A program made the translations under genes and the position numbers. A DNA stretch of 64,000 nt from positions 167,036-231,035 of the forward strand of contig JAEUPL010000008.1 in NCBI GenBank assembly GCA_016790165.1, in the 5' to 3' direction. Source of the DNA: Burkholderiales bacterium. Its GTDB lineage: Bacteria > Pseudomonadota > Gammaproteobacteria > Burkholderiales > Casimicrobiaceae. This document shows, one piece after another, positions 1 to 8,019 of this stretch. The notes under the pieces are model-generated. The model ran no database searches. It saw only the letters and a list, made by a program, of their open reading frames with translations, and was not told the origin of the DNA. Position 1 is the stretch's first letter. The number at the start of each line of letters is the position of its first letter.

Positions 1-1295
1 AGAGCTGGTCGCTGGAGGAGGGCATCGTCAAGAGCGGCAGCTTCTCGATTGAGTCGGGCGTCGGCGTGCGTGCGATCACCGGCGAGCAAACGGCGTTTGC
101 CTACTCGGGCGACATTGGCCTCGCGTCCATCACCGATGCTGCCAACACCGTCGCCGCGATTGGACGCGCGGGGCAATCCGCGTCGGTTGCGGTGAATGGC
201 AAGTCAACGCATGGGCCGCTTTACACCGCCGCCGACCCGCTCGCCTCGATCAGCGACGACGCGAAGATCGCCCTCTTGCGTGAGGCCGAGCGCATTGCAC
301 GCGCGCGCGACCCGCGCGTGACGCAAGTGATGGTGAACCTCGCCTGCGAGCATGTGGTGATGCTGGTGATGCGTACCGACGGCGTGATCGCTGCCGACGT
401 GCGCCCGCTGTGCCGCCTCAACGTCTCTGCAATCGTGGAAAGCAACGGAAAGCGCGAGCAGGGCCGTTCCGGCGGCGGCGGCCGCTACGGCTTTGAGCGC
501 TTTGATCAGGCGTTCATCACCAAGCGCGCCCACGAAGCAGTGGACATGGCGATCCTCAATCTCGATGCGCGTCCGGCGCCGGCGGGCGTGATGCCGGTGG
601 TCTGCGGCCCCGGCTGGCCCGGCGTGCTGTTGCACGAAGCGATTGGCCACGGCCTGGAGGGCGATTTCAACCGCAAGGGCTCGTCCGCCTTCACCGGCCG
701 CATTGGCGAACGCGTCGCCGCACCGGGCGTGACGGTGCTGGACGACGGCACGCTGAAAGACCGCCGAGGCTCGCTCACCGTCGATGACGAGGGCACGCCC
801 ACGCACGCCACGGTGCTGATTGAGGACGGCATCCTCAAGGGCTACATGCAGGACACCATGAACGCCCGGCTGATGGGCGTGGCACCCACGGGCAACGGTC
901 GCCGCGAGAGCTACGCGCATCTGCCCATGCCGCGCATGACCAATACGTACATGCTCGGTGGCCAGCACGATCCGCAGGAAATCATTCAGAGCGTCGACAA
1001 CGGCATTTACGCGGTGAACTTCGGCGGCGGTCAGGTGGACATCACCAGCGGCAAATTCGTGTTCACCATGGACGAAGCCTGGAAGATCGAGAACGGCAAA
1101 CTGATGTACCCGATCAAGGGCGCCACACTCATCGGCAACGGCCCCGACGCCCTGACCCGCGTCACCATGATTGGCAACGACATGGCGCTGGACGAAGGCA
1201 TCGGTGTGTGCGGCAAAGAGGGCCAGAGCGTGCCGGTCGGCATCGGGCAGCCGACGCTGCGCATCGAGGGCTTGACCGTCGGCGGCACGGCCTGA
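1..1295 (+). CDS. tldD: Metalloprotease TldD (5' end outside window)
   Basis: The reading frame is already open at base 3, so the N-terminus lies before the window; about 430 residues are visible, against roughly 480 for complete TldD proteins. The TldD signature is present: an [11 protein letters not shown] motif encoded at about 633-665, carrying the HExxxH-type zinc ligands. Further family blocks are the [19 protein letters not shown] stretch and the C-terminal [20 protein letters not shown] region. TldD works with TldE/PmbA as a heterodimeric zinc protease that trims unfolded peptides, for example in microcin B17 maturation and CcdA turnover. TldE is not in the window. The GTG at 66 is only an internal in-frame start-like codon. 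Confidence 0.95.
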   Translation, partial: SWSLEEGIVKSGSFSIESGVGVRAITGEQTAFAYSGDIGLASITDAANTVAAIGRAGQSASVAVNGKSTHGPLYTAADPLASISDDAKIALLREAERIARARDPRVTQVMVNLACEHVVMLVMRTDGVIAADVRPLCRLNVSAIVESNGKREQGRSGGGGRYGFERFDQAFITKRAHEAVDMAILNLDARPAPAGVMPVVCGPGWPGVLLHEAIGHGLEGDFNRKGSSAFTGRIGERVAAPGVTVLDDGTLKDRRGSLTVDDEGTPTHATVLIEDGILKGYMQDTMNARLMGVAPTGNGRRESYAHLPMPRMTNTYMLGGQHDPQEIIQSVDNGIYAVNFGGGQVDITSGKFVFTMDEAWKIENGKLMYPIKGATLIGNGPDALTRVTMIGNDMALDEGIGVCGKEGQSVPVGIGQPTLRIEGLTVGGTA

Positions 1296-1459
1296 TCACA
1301 CAAAACGCCAGAATTTGGCACACGCGTGCGGTTCGGAGGACATCTGGCGCGGTCTGGCGCAATTGGGGCTTGAATCGCGTCTTTTCCCAGAAGGAGGATG
1401 GTTGCGTCCTCCGGATGTCTCGATTGAAACGGCTGTTTTACGTTTTTCGCGCACGTACC

Positions 1460-2185
1460 ATGCATTCACCTCTGCTTACCGCACTGTTTCCTCGTCTCGT
1501 CGTGACCGTCGCCGCTGTGCTCGTCGCCGCCTGCGGCCCAAGTCCTGAGGAGCTGGCTCGCCAGGAAGCGATCAAGCGCCTCGAACAAGCCGCGAAAGAG
1601 ATGGAAGCCGCCGGCAAAAAAGCGGAGGCAGCGGCGGCCAAAGGCGATGTGGGTGCTGCGATGGGCGAAGCGATGAAGGTGTTGGGCGGCCTCGCGGGCG
1701 CGGCCGGTGGCGGCACTTACCAGCCGGTGGATTTCCGCAAACTCAAAGAAGCCTTGCCGCCAGAGCTGGGCGGGTTTGAAAAGGGCGAAAGCTCTGGCGA
1801 AAAGAACAACGCGTTCGGCATTGCAGTGTCCCAAGCGAAGCAATCGTTTCGCACGGCTGACGGTAGCAAGCGCGTGCGGCTTGAAATTACTGACCCGGGC
1901 TCGCTCACCGGCGCGTTTGCGCTGGCCAATGTGTGGCTTAACGTTGAAATCGACAAGGAAACGGACGCTGGATACGAACGCACCACCACGGTGGGTGGGC
2001 GGCGGACGCACGAGAAATGGAATAAACAAGATCGGCGCGGTGAGCTGCAGGTCGTCGTCGGGAACCGTTTCATGGTTGAAGTGCACGGCGTCGGCGTCGA
2101 CATGGCAGAACTGAAGGCTCTGCTTGGCAGGGTCGACGTACAGCGCCTCGAGGCCCTGAAGGGAGAAGGGCGCGTGGCGCCGTGA
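1460..2185 (+). CDS. Putative lipoprotein of unknown function
   Basis: This 241-residue protein starts with a hydrophobic segment ending in LVAAC, a lipobox with the modified Cys at about residue 25, so it is probably an outer- or inner-membrane lipoprotein. After the Cys comes an Ala/Lys/Glu-rich stretch (residues about 30-65) likely to form a helix or short coiled coil, then a Gly/Ala linker and a soluble domain of about 160 residues. I do not recognise the domain. An upstream in-frame ATG at 1415 would give a longer, more basic N-region (15 extra residues). Neither start has a well-spaced ribosome-binding site, so the start is uncertain. It follows tldD on the same strand with a 164-base gap. 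Confidence 0.7.
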   Translation: MHSPLLTALFPRLVVTVAAVLVAACGPSPEELARQEAIKRLEQAAKEMEAAGKKAEAAAAKGDVGAAMGEAMKVLGGLAGAAGGGTYQPVDFRKLKEALPPELGGFEKGESSGEKNNAFGIAVSQAKQSFRTADGSKRVRLEITDPGSLTGAFALANVWLNVEIDKETDAGYERTTTVGGRRTHEKWNKQDRRGELQVVVGNRFMVEVHGVGVDMAELKALLGRVDVQRLEALKGEGRVAP

Positions 2186-2362
2186 CGCTCGTTGGTGTCC
2201 GCCGGTTGTCCTGCGTTGCAGCGTGTTGCGCCGCCGCAACGGCGGTCGGCTGCGCGTCACCGATCCCACGCGCGATTGCGGGCTCGAACGCAGTTTTGCC
2301 CAGTAGAATTTTCTTATTGTCGTGTGTAGTCAATTTTTATTTGTTCTCAGGGGTGATGTGAC

Positions 2363-3184
2363 ATGAAATCAATAGTTCGCGCGATCTGCGCTGCGGCCGG
2401 GTTCGCTGCCTGCACGCCAGCGATGGCCATCTTCACGAATGGTGGGTTTGAAAGCGGCACGTTCGGCAGCTGGACTACCGGGTCCGGTATCAATACGGGA
2501 CTGACCGGGGCACAGCCGTTCACCAGCGCGAGCATTGGGCTGGGTAGCGGCGGATCGTTCCGCGGCTCGGTGGTGACCACCGGCGCCGTCGAGTTGTCGG
2601 GTGCCCCGATTACGTTACCGTACTCTGGAACATACACGGCACGCGTCAACAATGCCGACACCGGCGGTATCGCCAATTACATCACTCAGGCCGATGTGAT
2701 CACCAACGCCGACCGCGATGCGGCCGACGGCAAACTTCACGTTCGATTTGCCTACGCTGTTGTGCTGTCAAACCCAGGGCATTCGCCCTCGGGCCAGCCG
2801 TACTTCTTCATTCGCGTGCGCAACGTGACCAAGAATACGACGCTGTTTGAGGACTTTTCGTTTGCCGGCCAGACCGGGACGCAGTTCGTCCCGATCCCGT
2901 CGAACACCAGCACGCTGTACCTGAACTGGAAGCCCGCGGACGTTGTGGTTCCTGACGCCGACCTGGGCGATAGCATCGAGGTATATCTGCTGGCGTCTGA
3001 CTGCCAGCCGACGGGTCATACCGGCTACGCCTACCTTGACGGATTCGGGTCTGCGGTTGTCACGCAAGGCGCGACCGCAACGGTTGTTCCGACATTGTCG
3101 GAATCTGCGTTGCTCGGGCTCGGAGCGCTGCTGTTTGGCTCGGCATTGTTTGCGACGCGCCGTAGTCGCGCGGGCAAAGCCTGA
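2363..3184 (+). CDS. Exported protein with IPTL-CTERM sorting signal
   Basis: This is a 273-residue exported protein. A signal peptide (about residues 1-22, ending AMA) is followed by IFTNGGFESG..W, a start often seen in PEP/IPTL-CTERM surface proteins, then a beta-rich body. The C-terminus reads VPTLSESALLGLGALL followed by a hydrophobic stretch and a basic tail (RRSRAGK). That is the tripartite layout of the IPTL-CTERM sorting signal: motif, membrane helix, Arg-rich end. The family is expected to be processed by an exosortase/archaeosortase-like enzyme, none of which is encoded here. An AGGGG ribosome-binding site lies about 10 bases before the ATG. A strong terminator follows at 3204-3233, so the gene is probably a single transcription unit. 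The body's function is unknown. Confidence 0.8.
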   Translation: MKSIVRAICAAAGFAACTPAMAIFTNGGFESGTFGSWTTGSGINTGLTGAQPFTSASIGLGSGGSFRGSVVTTGAVELSGAPITLPYSGTYTARVNNADTGGIANYITQADVITNADRDAADGKLHVRFAYAVVLSNPGHSPSGQPYFFIRVRNVTKNTTLFEDFSFAGQTGTQFVPIPSNTSTLYLNWKPADVVVPDADLGDSIEVYLLASDCQPTGHTGYAYLDGFGSAVVTQGATATVVPTLSESALLGLGALLFGSALFATRRSRAGKA

Positions 3185-3203
3185 TCGCCGCGCATTGACC
3201 AGC

Positions 3204-3233
3204 AAGAGCGCCCAAGCGGCGCTCTTTGTTTTT
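3204..3233 (+). terminator. Rho-independent terminator after the IPTL-CTERM gene
   Basis: A nine-base perfect stem, AAGAGCGCC (3204-3212) against GGCGCTCTT (3218-3226), closes a five-base loop and is followed by TTTGTTTTT overlapping the stem end. This is the classic intrinsic terminator layout on the plus strand. The next gene's ribosome-binding site begins only one or two bases downstream. Confidence 0.88.
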
Positions 3234-3243
3234 CGAGGTACCG

Positions 3244-4029
3244 TTGAAAACGTCGTCCATTCTTTTTTCTGGCGCAACGATTTGTCTGCTGGTGGTCGCC
3301 ACGACGATGGGTTCGCGCTGGCTGGATGAGACCCGCAGCCGTCGCGCGTCGGAGCAACAGAGCAAAGCCGTCGCCGACGAGACCGCTGCCCAACGCGGCG
3401 CTCTGGCAAAAGACAAGCCCGAAGTGCTGCGAAAACTGGCGGACATGCAGGCGGCCGGTGATCATGAGGGCGCAATCAAGCTGGCGAGTCGCTATCGGCT
3501 GGCGGCCGACGCGGAGATTCAGGCAGCCTACACACGCTCCGTCGGGAAACTGTCCGATACGCAGACGCTCGCACGTATGAGCGATTTGCTTACGCGGGGA
3601 TGCGTCGGCATCCAGGCGATTGCTGCTGCGCGTACGATGATCGATCGAGCAAGGCTCGCGGGCGAGGCGGTACCGACTGATTCCTGGCGAAGTGAACGGC
3701 TGGACGCGAGCGAGCACTTCGGTGCGATTCGTGCCCGACTGGTGGAGTTGGCGGAACAGAAGCCGATCCCCGCGCAGAACGCTTTGCTTGCCCGCCTGCG
3801 CGGAGACCACGCACCGCGCTTGCAGCCACGAGTCATGTACGCCGTCTTGTCCAACGAACCCGACGCAAGCAAATACCTCTGCGTGTGGCGGGTGACGGGA
3901 AACCTTCCGTCGTCCGATACCTCGGGCGGCAGGACGATTGCGCGACCGTTCGAAATGGTAGTCTGGTTTGGTCCGTCGGCCACTGAACGCACGCTGGAGC
4001 ACGATCTGCTCCGAGTTTCTGGCCTGTAA
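3244..4029 (+). CDS. Membrane-anchored hypothetical protein
   Basis: About 261 residues: one N-terminal hydrophobic segment (about residues 5-22), probably a signal anchor, then a charged, Ala/Arg-rich, mostly helical soluble domain with three cysteines. I recognise no family. The TTG at 3244 is chosen as start because a GAGG ribosome-binding site (3235-3238) sits five bases before it. The longer TTG-started form from 3226 would begin inside the terminator hairpin of the previous gene. The close spacing to that terminator suggests either readthrough-dependent expression or a promoter inside the end of the upstream gene. Function unknown; the open frame, signal anchor and ribosome-binding site support a real gene. 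Confidence 0.6.
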   Translation: MKTSSILFSGATICLLVVATTMGSRWLDETRSRRASEQQSKAVADETAAQRGALAKDKPEVLRKLADMQAAGDHEGAIKLASRYRLAADAEIQAAYTRSVGKLSDTQTLARMSDLLTRGCVGIQAIAAARTMIDRARLAGEAVPTDSWRSERLDASEHFGAIRARLVELAEQKPIPAQNALLARLRGDHAPRLQPRVMYAVLSNEPDASKYLCVWRVTGNLPSSDTSGGRTIARPFEMVVWFGPSATERTLEHDLLRVSGL

Positions 4030-4106
4030 CGATTCGCCTACCACGCGCAGGGCCGCCAGCACCGCGCAATCGCGCTGCCCGCAGACAGGGACCACCCCAT
4101 CCGAGG

Positions 4107-4130
4107 CTAGGGCGTGTTAACACGCCCTAG
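4107..4130. repeat. Perfect 24-base CTAG-bounded palindrome
   Basis: The arm CTAGGGCGTGTT (4107-4118) is followed directly by its exact complement to 4130, with no spacer. CTAG sits at each end. It lies in the 280-base gap between the convergent hypothetical gene ending at 4029 and the BLUF gene ending at 4310. No T-run follows on either strand, so it is not a classical terminator. CTAG fits the YTAR target duplication of IS5-type elements, so it may be a collapsed inverted-repeat remnant. Nothing else was identified in this gap. Confidence 0.6.
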
Positions 4131-4309
4131 TGAAAACCTGAGTCTCCAGGCATGCTGAACCTGCGGCGAGGCCATCCAGAATCTGCATCCGACCGCTGGC
4201 GGGCTGTGTGCTTCGTCAGCAAGTCGCTTGGCCAATGGTTCGCTGCGAGCCGTGATGTGCGCCTCGCGGCGTGCGGTTGTCCGGTCACGTGTCTGGCCCC
4301 GACGAACGT

Positions 4310-4738
4310 TCAGTTGCCGCAGCTCGCCATGTTGGCCGTGATCACGAGCTCTTCGAGGAGCGCGAGAGACGCTCGTCCGGACACCGCGTACGGATCAAGC
4401 GTGGGTCGCTCCGAATACTTGAGCAGTACGGCGAGGTTCACTTTTTCGAGGTTCGCGCGAGCCATCGTCCAGCTGGCGAACTTTCGTTCCGCAATTTCAT
4501 CGTACAGCAACAACTCGACATCGTGGTGTCGAGGGTCGCGCAAAATCTTCGCGTAGGTTGCATTGACGGCGGAGCGACCCCCTTCAAGCAACTGCATGAA
4601 GACATCTCCTGAATGGCAGAGCAGGCCGGTAATCCCGGTGTCGGGATTGTTTTTTCTGGACTGCGCGACAATTTGATCGACCGTAGCGGTAGACAGGCCA
4701 TCGGCGGCGCGGGAAACGTAAAGCAGGCGAACGAGCAT
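4310..4738 (-). CDS. BLUF-domain blue-light receptor (short type)
   Basis: This 142-residue protein is a BLUF (blue light using FAD) domain plus a short C-terminal extension, with no attached output domain. The residues of the flavin photocycle are all visible: Tyr7 (LLYVSRA), Asn31 (RKNNP), Gln49 (FMQLLEGG), Trp90 and Met92 (ASWTM). Their spacing equals Tyr21/Asn45/Gln63/Trp104/Met106 of AppA. The C-terminal part (residues about 95-142) is helical, as in short BLUF proteins that act through partner proteins. The ATG at 4738 is chosen because the BLUF fold starts with MLVRLLYVS; the open frame runs further upstream but overlaps folE. It lies 16 bases after the folE stop on the same strand, so the two are probably co-transcribed. 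The signalling partner is unknown. Confidence 0.92.
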   Translation of the reverse strand: MLVRLLYVSRAADGLSTATVDQIVAQSRKNNPDTGITGLLCHSGDVFMQLLEGGRSAVNATYAKILRDPRHHDVELLLYDEIAERKFASWTMARANLEKVNLAVLLKYSERPTLDPYAVSGRASLALLEELVITANMASCGN

Positions 4739-4754
4739 GGTGAAAGAAGGGCAA

Positions 4755-5498
4755 TCAGGATTTACGGCTGTCGACCAGCGCAAGGAATTCGCGACGAAGG
4801 TTGGCATCTTTCAGGAATGAGCCACGCATCACGCTGTTAATCATTTTCGAGTCGACGTCTTTCACGCCACGCCATTGCATGCAAAAGTGGTCCGCCTCCA
4901 TGACCACAGCCAGTCCGTCGGGCTGAATTTTGTCCTGGAGCAGGTTCGCGAGCTGGGTGACTGCTTCCTCCTGAATCTGCGGGCGGCTCATCACCCAGTC
5001 GGCCAGGCGGGCGTACTTCGACAGGCCGATCAGGTTCGAATGCTGGTTGGGCATCACACCGATCCACACGCGGCCCATGATCGGACACAGGTGGTGCGAG
5101 CAGGCCGAGCGGATGGTGATCGGGCCGACGATCATCAACTCATTCAGATGCTCCACGTTCGGGAACTCGGTGACCGACGGTTGCGCCGTGTAGCGGCCAC
5201 GGAACACCTCGTTCAGGAACATCTTGGCGACGCGTTTGGCGGTGTCTTGCGTGTTGTGATCGCTCTCGGTATCGATGACGAGGCTCTTTAATACCTCGCG
5301 CATCTTGGCTTCGACCTCGGCCTGCAACTCGGCCGCTTCGCCATCACGGATGAACTCGCTGATGTTGTCGTTGGCGTGAAAGCGCTGGCCCGCGGCCTTG
5401 ATGCGCGTTTTCACCCGCTCAGAGGCAGGCATGGACGCGAGGTCGCGTTCAGCGGCGGCACGAGCCTCCGCGTGTTTGCTTGAGGTTTCAGCGGTCAT
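4755..5498 (-). CDS. folE: GTP cyclohydrolase I
   Basis: A 247-residue protein that opens GTP to 7,8-dihydroneopterin triphosphate, the first step towards tetrahydrofolate and other pterins. The zinc-site core reads SACSHHLCPIMG (Cys and His ligands), and the third ligand Cys lies in EADHFCMQWRGVKD; the substrate loop around SNLIGLSKYAR is also present. Residues 1-60 are a variable helical region. The ATG at 5498 is preferred over the longer frame to 5624, whose extra residues are of low-complexity shadow type. The TTG two codons upstream is an alternative. The BLUF gene follows 16 bases downstream, an unusual neighbour. The uracil-permease gene is divergent from it. Confidence 0.93.
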   Translation of the reverse strand: MTAETSSKHAEARAAAERDLASMPASERVKTRIKAAGQRFHANDNISEFIRDGEAAELQAEVEAKMREVLKSLVIDTESDHNTQDTAKRVAKMFLNEVFRGRYTAQPSVTEFPNVEHLNELMIVGPITIRSACSHHLCPIMGRVWIGVMPNQHSNLIGLSKYARLADWVMSRPQIQEEAVTQLANLLQDKIQPDGLAVVMEADHFCMQWRGVKDVDSKMINSVMRGSFLKDANLRREFLALVDSRKS

Positions 5499-5709
5499 CG
5501 TCAATACATCCAGGGTGGCCGGTTGGGGATTGTCGCATGGCGAATTACCCGCGTTGTCTACGCAGGCTTGACGTCTTGACTCCGCGACACTGCGTCCAAG
5601 CGGCGCTGGCGCCGTGGTTGTCAACTCGTCTGCCAGCCGCTACAAACGATACCGCCCGCACAACGGGCTATAAAAAAGCCAATTCCAAAACGTCATCACG
5701 AGAGGAACA

Positions 5710-6981
5710 ATGATGGGACTTTTTAGCTGGAAAGAAAACACCTCCGGCGGCGTGGTTGCGCCCGACGAGCGGCTGCCGTACGGGGCGACGGTTGCGATGG
5801 GCATACAGCACGTCATCGCCATGTTTGGCGCCACGGCGCTGGCGCCGATCCTGATGGGCTTCGACCCCAATGTCGCCATTCTGATGAGCGGCATCGGCAC
5901 ATTGATCTTCTTTTTCATCGTCGGCGGCAAGGTGCCGAGCTACCTGGGCTCCAGCTTCGCCTTCATTGGTGTGGTGATCGCTGCGACAGCGTATGCGGGC
6001 AAGGGGCCGAACGCGAATCTGGCGGTTGCCCTCGGCGGCATCATCGCCTGCGGGGCAGCGATCGCGTTGGTCGGGCTGATTGTGCAGATGATCGGTGTGG
6101 GCTGGATCGAGAAGTTCATGCCACCGGTGGTGACGGGTGCTGTAGTCGCGGTGATCGGACTCAACCTCGCCGGCATACCCATCAAGAACATGGCGCCGAC
6201 GCCGTTTGATTCGTGGATGCAGGCGGTGACGTTTGTCTGCGTGGGTCTCGTCGCGGTCTACACCAGCGGCCTCATCCAGCGGCTGCTGATTCTCGTCGGC
6301 CTCATTCTGGCAAGCGTTGTTTACGCCATCCTCACCAACGGCATGGGGCTGGGCAAGGCGATTGACCTGTCCGGCGTGGCCAACGCCGCGTGGTTCGGTG
6401 CGCCAAACTTCGTGTCGCCGGTGTTCGACGGCAATGCCATGCTGCTGATCGTGCCGGTGGCCATCATTCTGATCGCCGAGAATCTGGGGCATGTCAAAGC
6501 CGTGTCTGCGATGACGGGTAAGGATCTCGATCAATACATGGGCCGCGCTTTCATTGGTGACGGCGTGGCAACGATGGTCTCCGGCGCAGCGGGTGGCACC
6601 GGTGTGACGACGTATGCCGAGAACATCGGTGTCATGGCGGCCACCAAAATTTACTCCACACTCATCTTTGTGGTCGCGGGGCTCATTGCCATCCTGCTCG
6701 GCTTTTCGCCGAAGTTCGGCGCGTTGATTCAGGCCATCCCGCTCGCAGTCATGGGGGGCGTCTCCATCGTGGTGTTTGGTCTGATTGCTGTCGCAGGCGC
6801 AAAAATCTGGGTGGACAACAAGGTGGACTTTGGCAACAACACCAACCTCATCGTGGCCGCGGTCACGCTGGTGCTTGGAACGGGCGACTACACGCTCAAG
6901 TTTGGCGGGTTCACGCTGGGCGGGATCGGGACGGCCACGTTTGGGGCGATTCTGCTTTACGCCATTTTGCGGAAGCGGTAG
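5710..6981 (+). CDS. uraA: NCS2 nucleobase permease, uracil type
   Basis: This 423-residue inner-membrane protein of the nucleobase:cation symporter-2 family has 12-14 hydrophobic segments. Family marks include QHVIAMFGATALAPILMGFD near the N-terminus, the glutamate of IAENLGHVKA, and GVTTYAENIGVMAATKIYS. The last matches the substrate-binding ENIGVMA block of UraA and RutG rather than the NxGxxxxT motif typical of xanthine/urate carriers. The likely substrate is uracil or a related pyrimidine taken up with protons. A GAGG site precedes ATG codons at 5710 and 5713. It is divergent from folE with a gap of about 210 bases and stands alone. Assignment as uraA rather than rutG is by similarity only; no rut genes are nearby. 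Confidence 0.88.
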   Translation: MMGLFSWKENTSGGVVAPDERLPYGATVAMGIQHVIAMFGATALAPILMGFDPNVAILMSGIGTLIFFFIVGGKVPSYLGSSFAFIGVVIAATAYAGKGPNANLAVALGGIIACGAAIALVGLIVQMIGVGWIEKFMPPVVTGAVVAVIGLNLAGIPIKNMAPTPFDSWMQAVTFVCVGLVAVYTSGLIQRLLILVGLILASVVYAILTNGMGLGKAIDLSGVANAAWFGAPNFVSPVFDGNAMLLIVPVAIILIAENLGHVKAVSAMTGKDLDQYMGRAFIGDGVATMVSGAAGGTGVTTYAENIGVMAATKIYSTLIFVVAGLIAILLGFSPKFGALIQAIPLAVMGGVSIVVFGLIAVAGAKIWVDNKVDFGNNTNLIVAAVTLVLGTGDYTLKFGGFTLGGIGTATFGAILLYAILRKR

Positions 6982-7115
6982 CTGGCGGGCTCTCGCTTCT
7001 CCCAACGGGCCTGCGAAGGAACGCGGCGCGAACGTGGTGCGTCATTTAGCCTGATTCGGTCGCGTTCTGCGAAGGCGTGTCCATTGCTTGGCCACGCCAA
7101 GCAACGTCGTTGCGA

Positions 7116-7796
7116 CTAGTCGCCCAGACCCGGTAGAACTTGGCTCTTGGTCAACCAGGCGAACCCGAATGCGACCATGCCGAGCGACTCGAACCAGAAA
7201 ATGCCCGTCGGAATGGATAGCCACCAATCAAAGATAAATCCAGCGAGCAGGCAGACCATACTCGTCGCAATCAGCGCTGCACAGAGTCGGTAGACAGCAT
7301 TGCGCCGGCGCTTTTGCGGTGACTGGTGTGCGCTGCGCGTGTGATCGCTCATCGTGAAGCGGAAGGCTGAGAACCAAAACATCGAAACAAAAACGCTGCC
7401 GGCAGCGGCGAAATGCACGTATGTCGCGAGCGGGTAACGCAGCTCGTTTCCGAGGGACATCACGTCAGCGTCATTCGGGACGGCGGCGACAATGAGTGCT
7501 GCGGTGCCAGCAAAATTCGCGAGCGCATTGTCCGACCACATTTTCTCTGTCGTTCTTTCGTAGCCGCGATAGCACAACATGAGGATGCCAATGGCGGCAA
7601 GCGCCGAGACAAATATCACACGCAGGTTAGTGCCGTGATAGTCGCTGATCGACTCGATCGGCCAGGGCCAAGGCGCGCCCACTCCGACGAGTACGCCGAG
7701 GCCCCATAACAGCGGCGGAAGCACGCAGGCAACGGCGCCGACGCACAGTTGCAACTGTTTCACCGAAAAGACGAGTGGTGTAGCTCTGCTCCGCAT
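7116..7796 (-). CDS. Integral membrane protein, function unknown
   Basis: A 226-residue protein with about six predicted membrane segments (LCVGAVACVLPPLLWGLGVLV, VIFVSALAAIGILMLC, FAGTAALIVAAVP and three more). A basic cytoplasmic loop (HTRSAHQSPQKRRRN) separates segments 4 and 5. I recognise no transporter or enzyme motif. The ATG at 7796 is chosen because GAGGG lies a few bases upstream; the longer frame to 7859 adds only Arg/His-rich residues. It is divergent from the phosphoesterase-like gene starting at 8020, with about 220 bases between them in which I see no recognisable element. The 134 bases between this gene and uraA are also featureless. Confidence 0.7.
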   Translation of the reverse strand: MRSRATPLVFSVKQLQLCVGAVACVLPPLLWGLGVLVGVGAPWPWPIESISDYHGTNLRVIFVSALAAIGILMLCYRGYERTTEKMWSDNALANFAGTAALIVAAVPNDADVMSLGNELRYPLATYVHFAAAGSVFVSMFWFSAFRFTMSDHTRSAHQSPQKRRRNAVYRLCAALIATSMVCLLAGFIFDWWLSIPTGIFWFESLGMVAFGFAWLTKSQVLPGLGD

Positions 7797-8019
7797 GCGC
7801 CCTCGTGGATGCTGTGTTGAAAAATGCGTACGTCGTCGTACCAATAATTGCCGAACCATGATAGTTCAGGTCCGTATGCACTGAGACTACCTTTGCGAGT
7901 GGGAGCGAGGGACGCGGTCGGGTGCTGCCGAACGGACCATTTTTCAATTCACGGCGCGGAGTAACCCGCATGCCTCAATTCACTGCCGCCGGGAATCGCG
8001 TACGCGGCATACTGTGAAC

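Noticed and set aside
1393-1412. GGAGGA...TCCTCC hairpin after tldD
   Set aside because: Only six base pairs with an eight-base loop and no T-run; may occur by chance and is too weak to call a terminator or translational switch.
5668-7005. Long His/Asp-rich open frame of 445 codons opposite the uracil permease gene
   Set aside because: Antisense shadow in GC-rich DNA; composition (Asp/His/Arg-rich) is typical of the frame opposite hydrophobic membrane proteins, and uraA is clearly conserved.
7000-7115. GGCGTG...CACGCC inverted repeat downstream of uraA as terminator
   Set aside because: Short stem with a long loop and no T-run; probably chance in GC-rich sequence.
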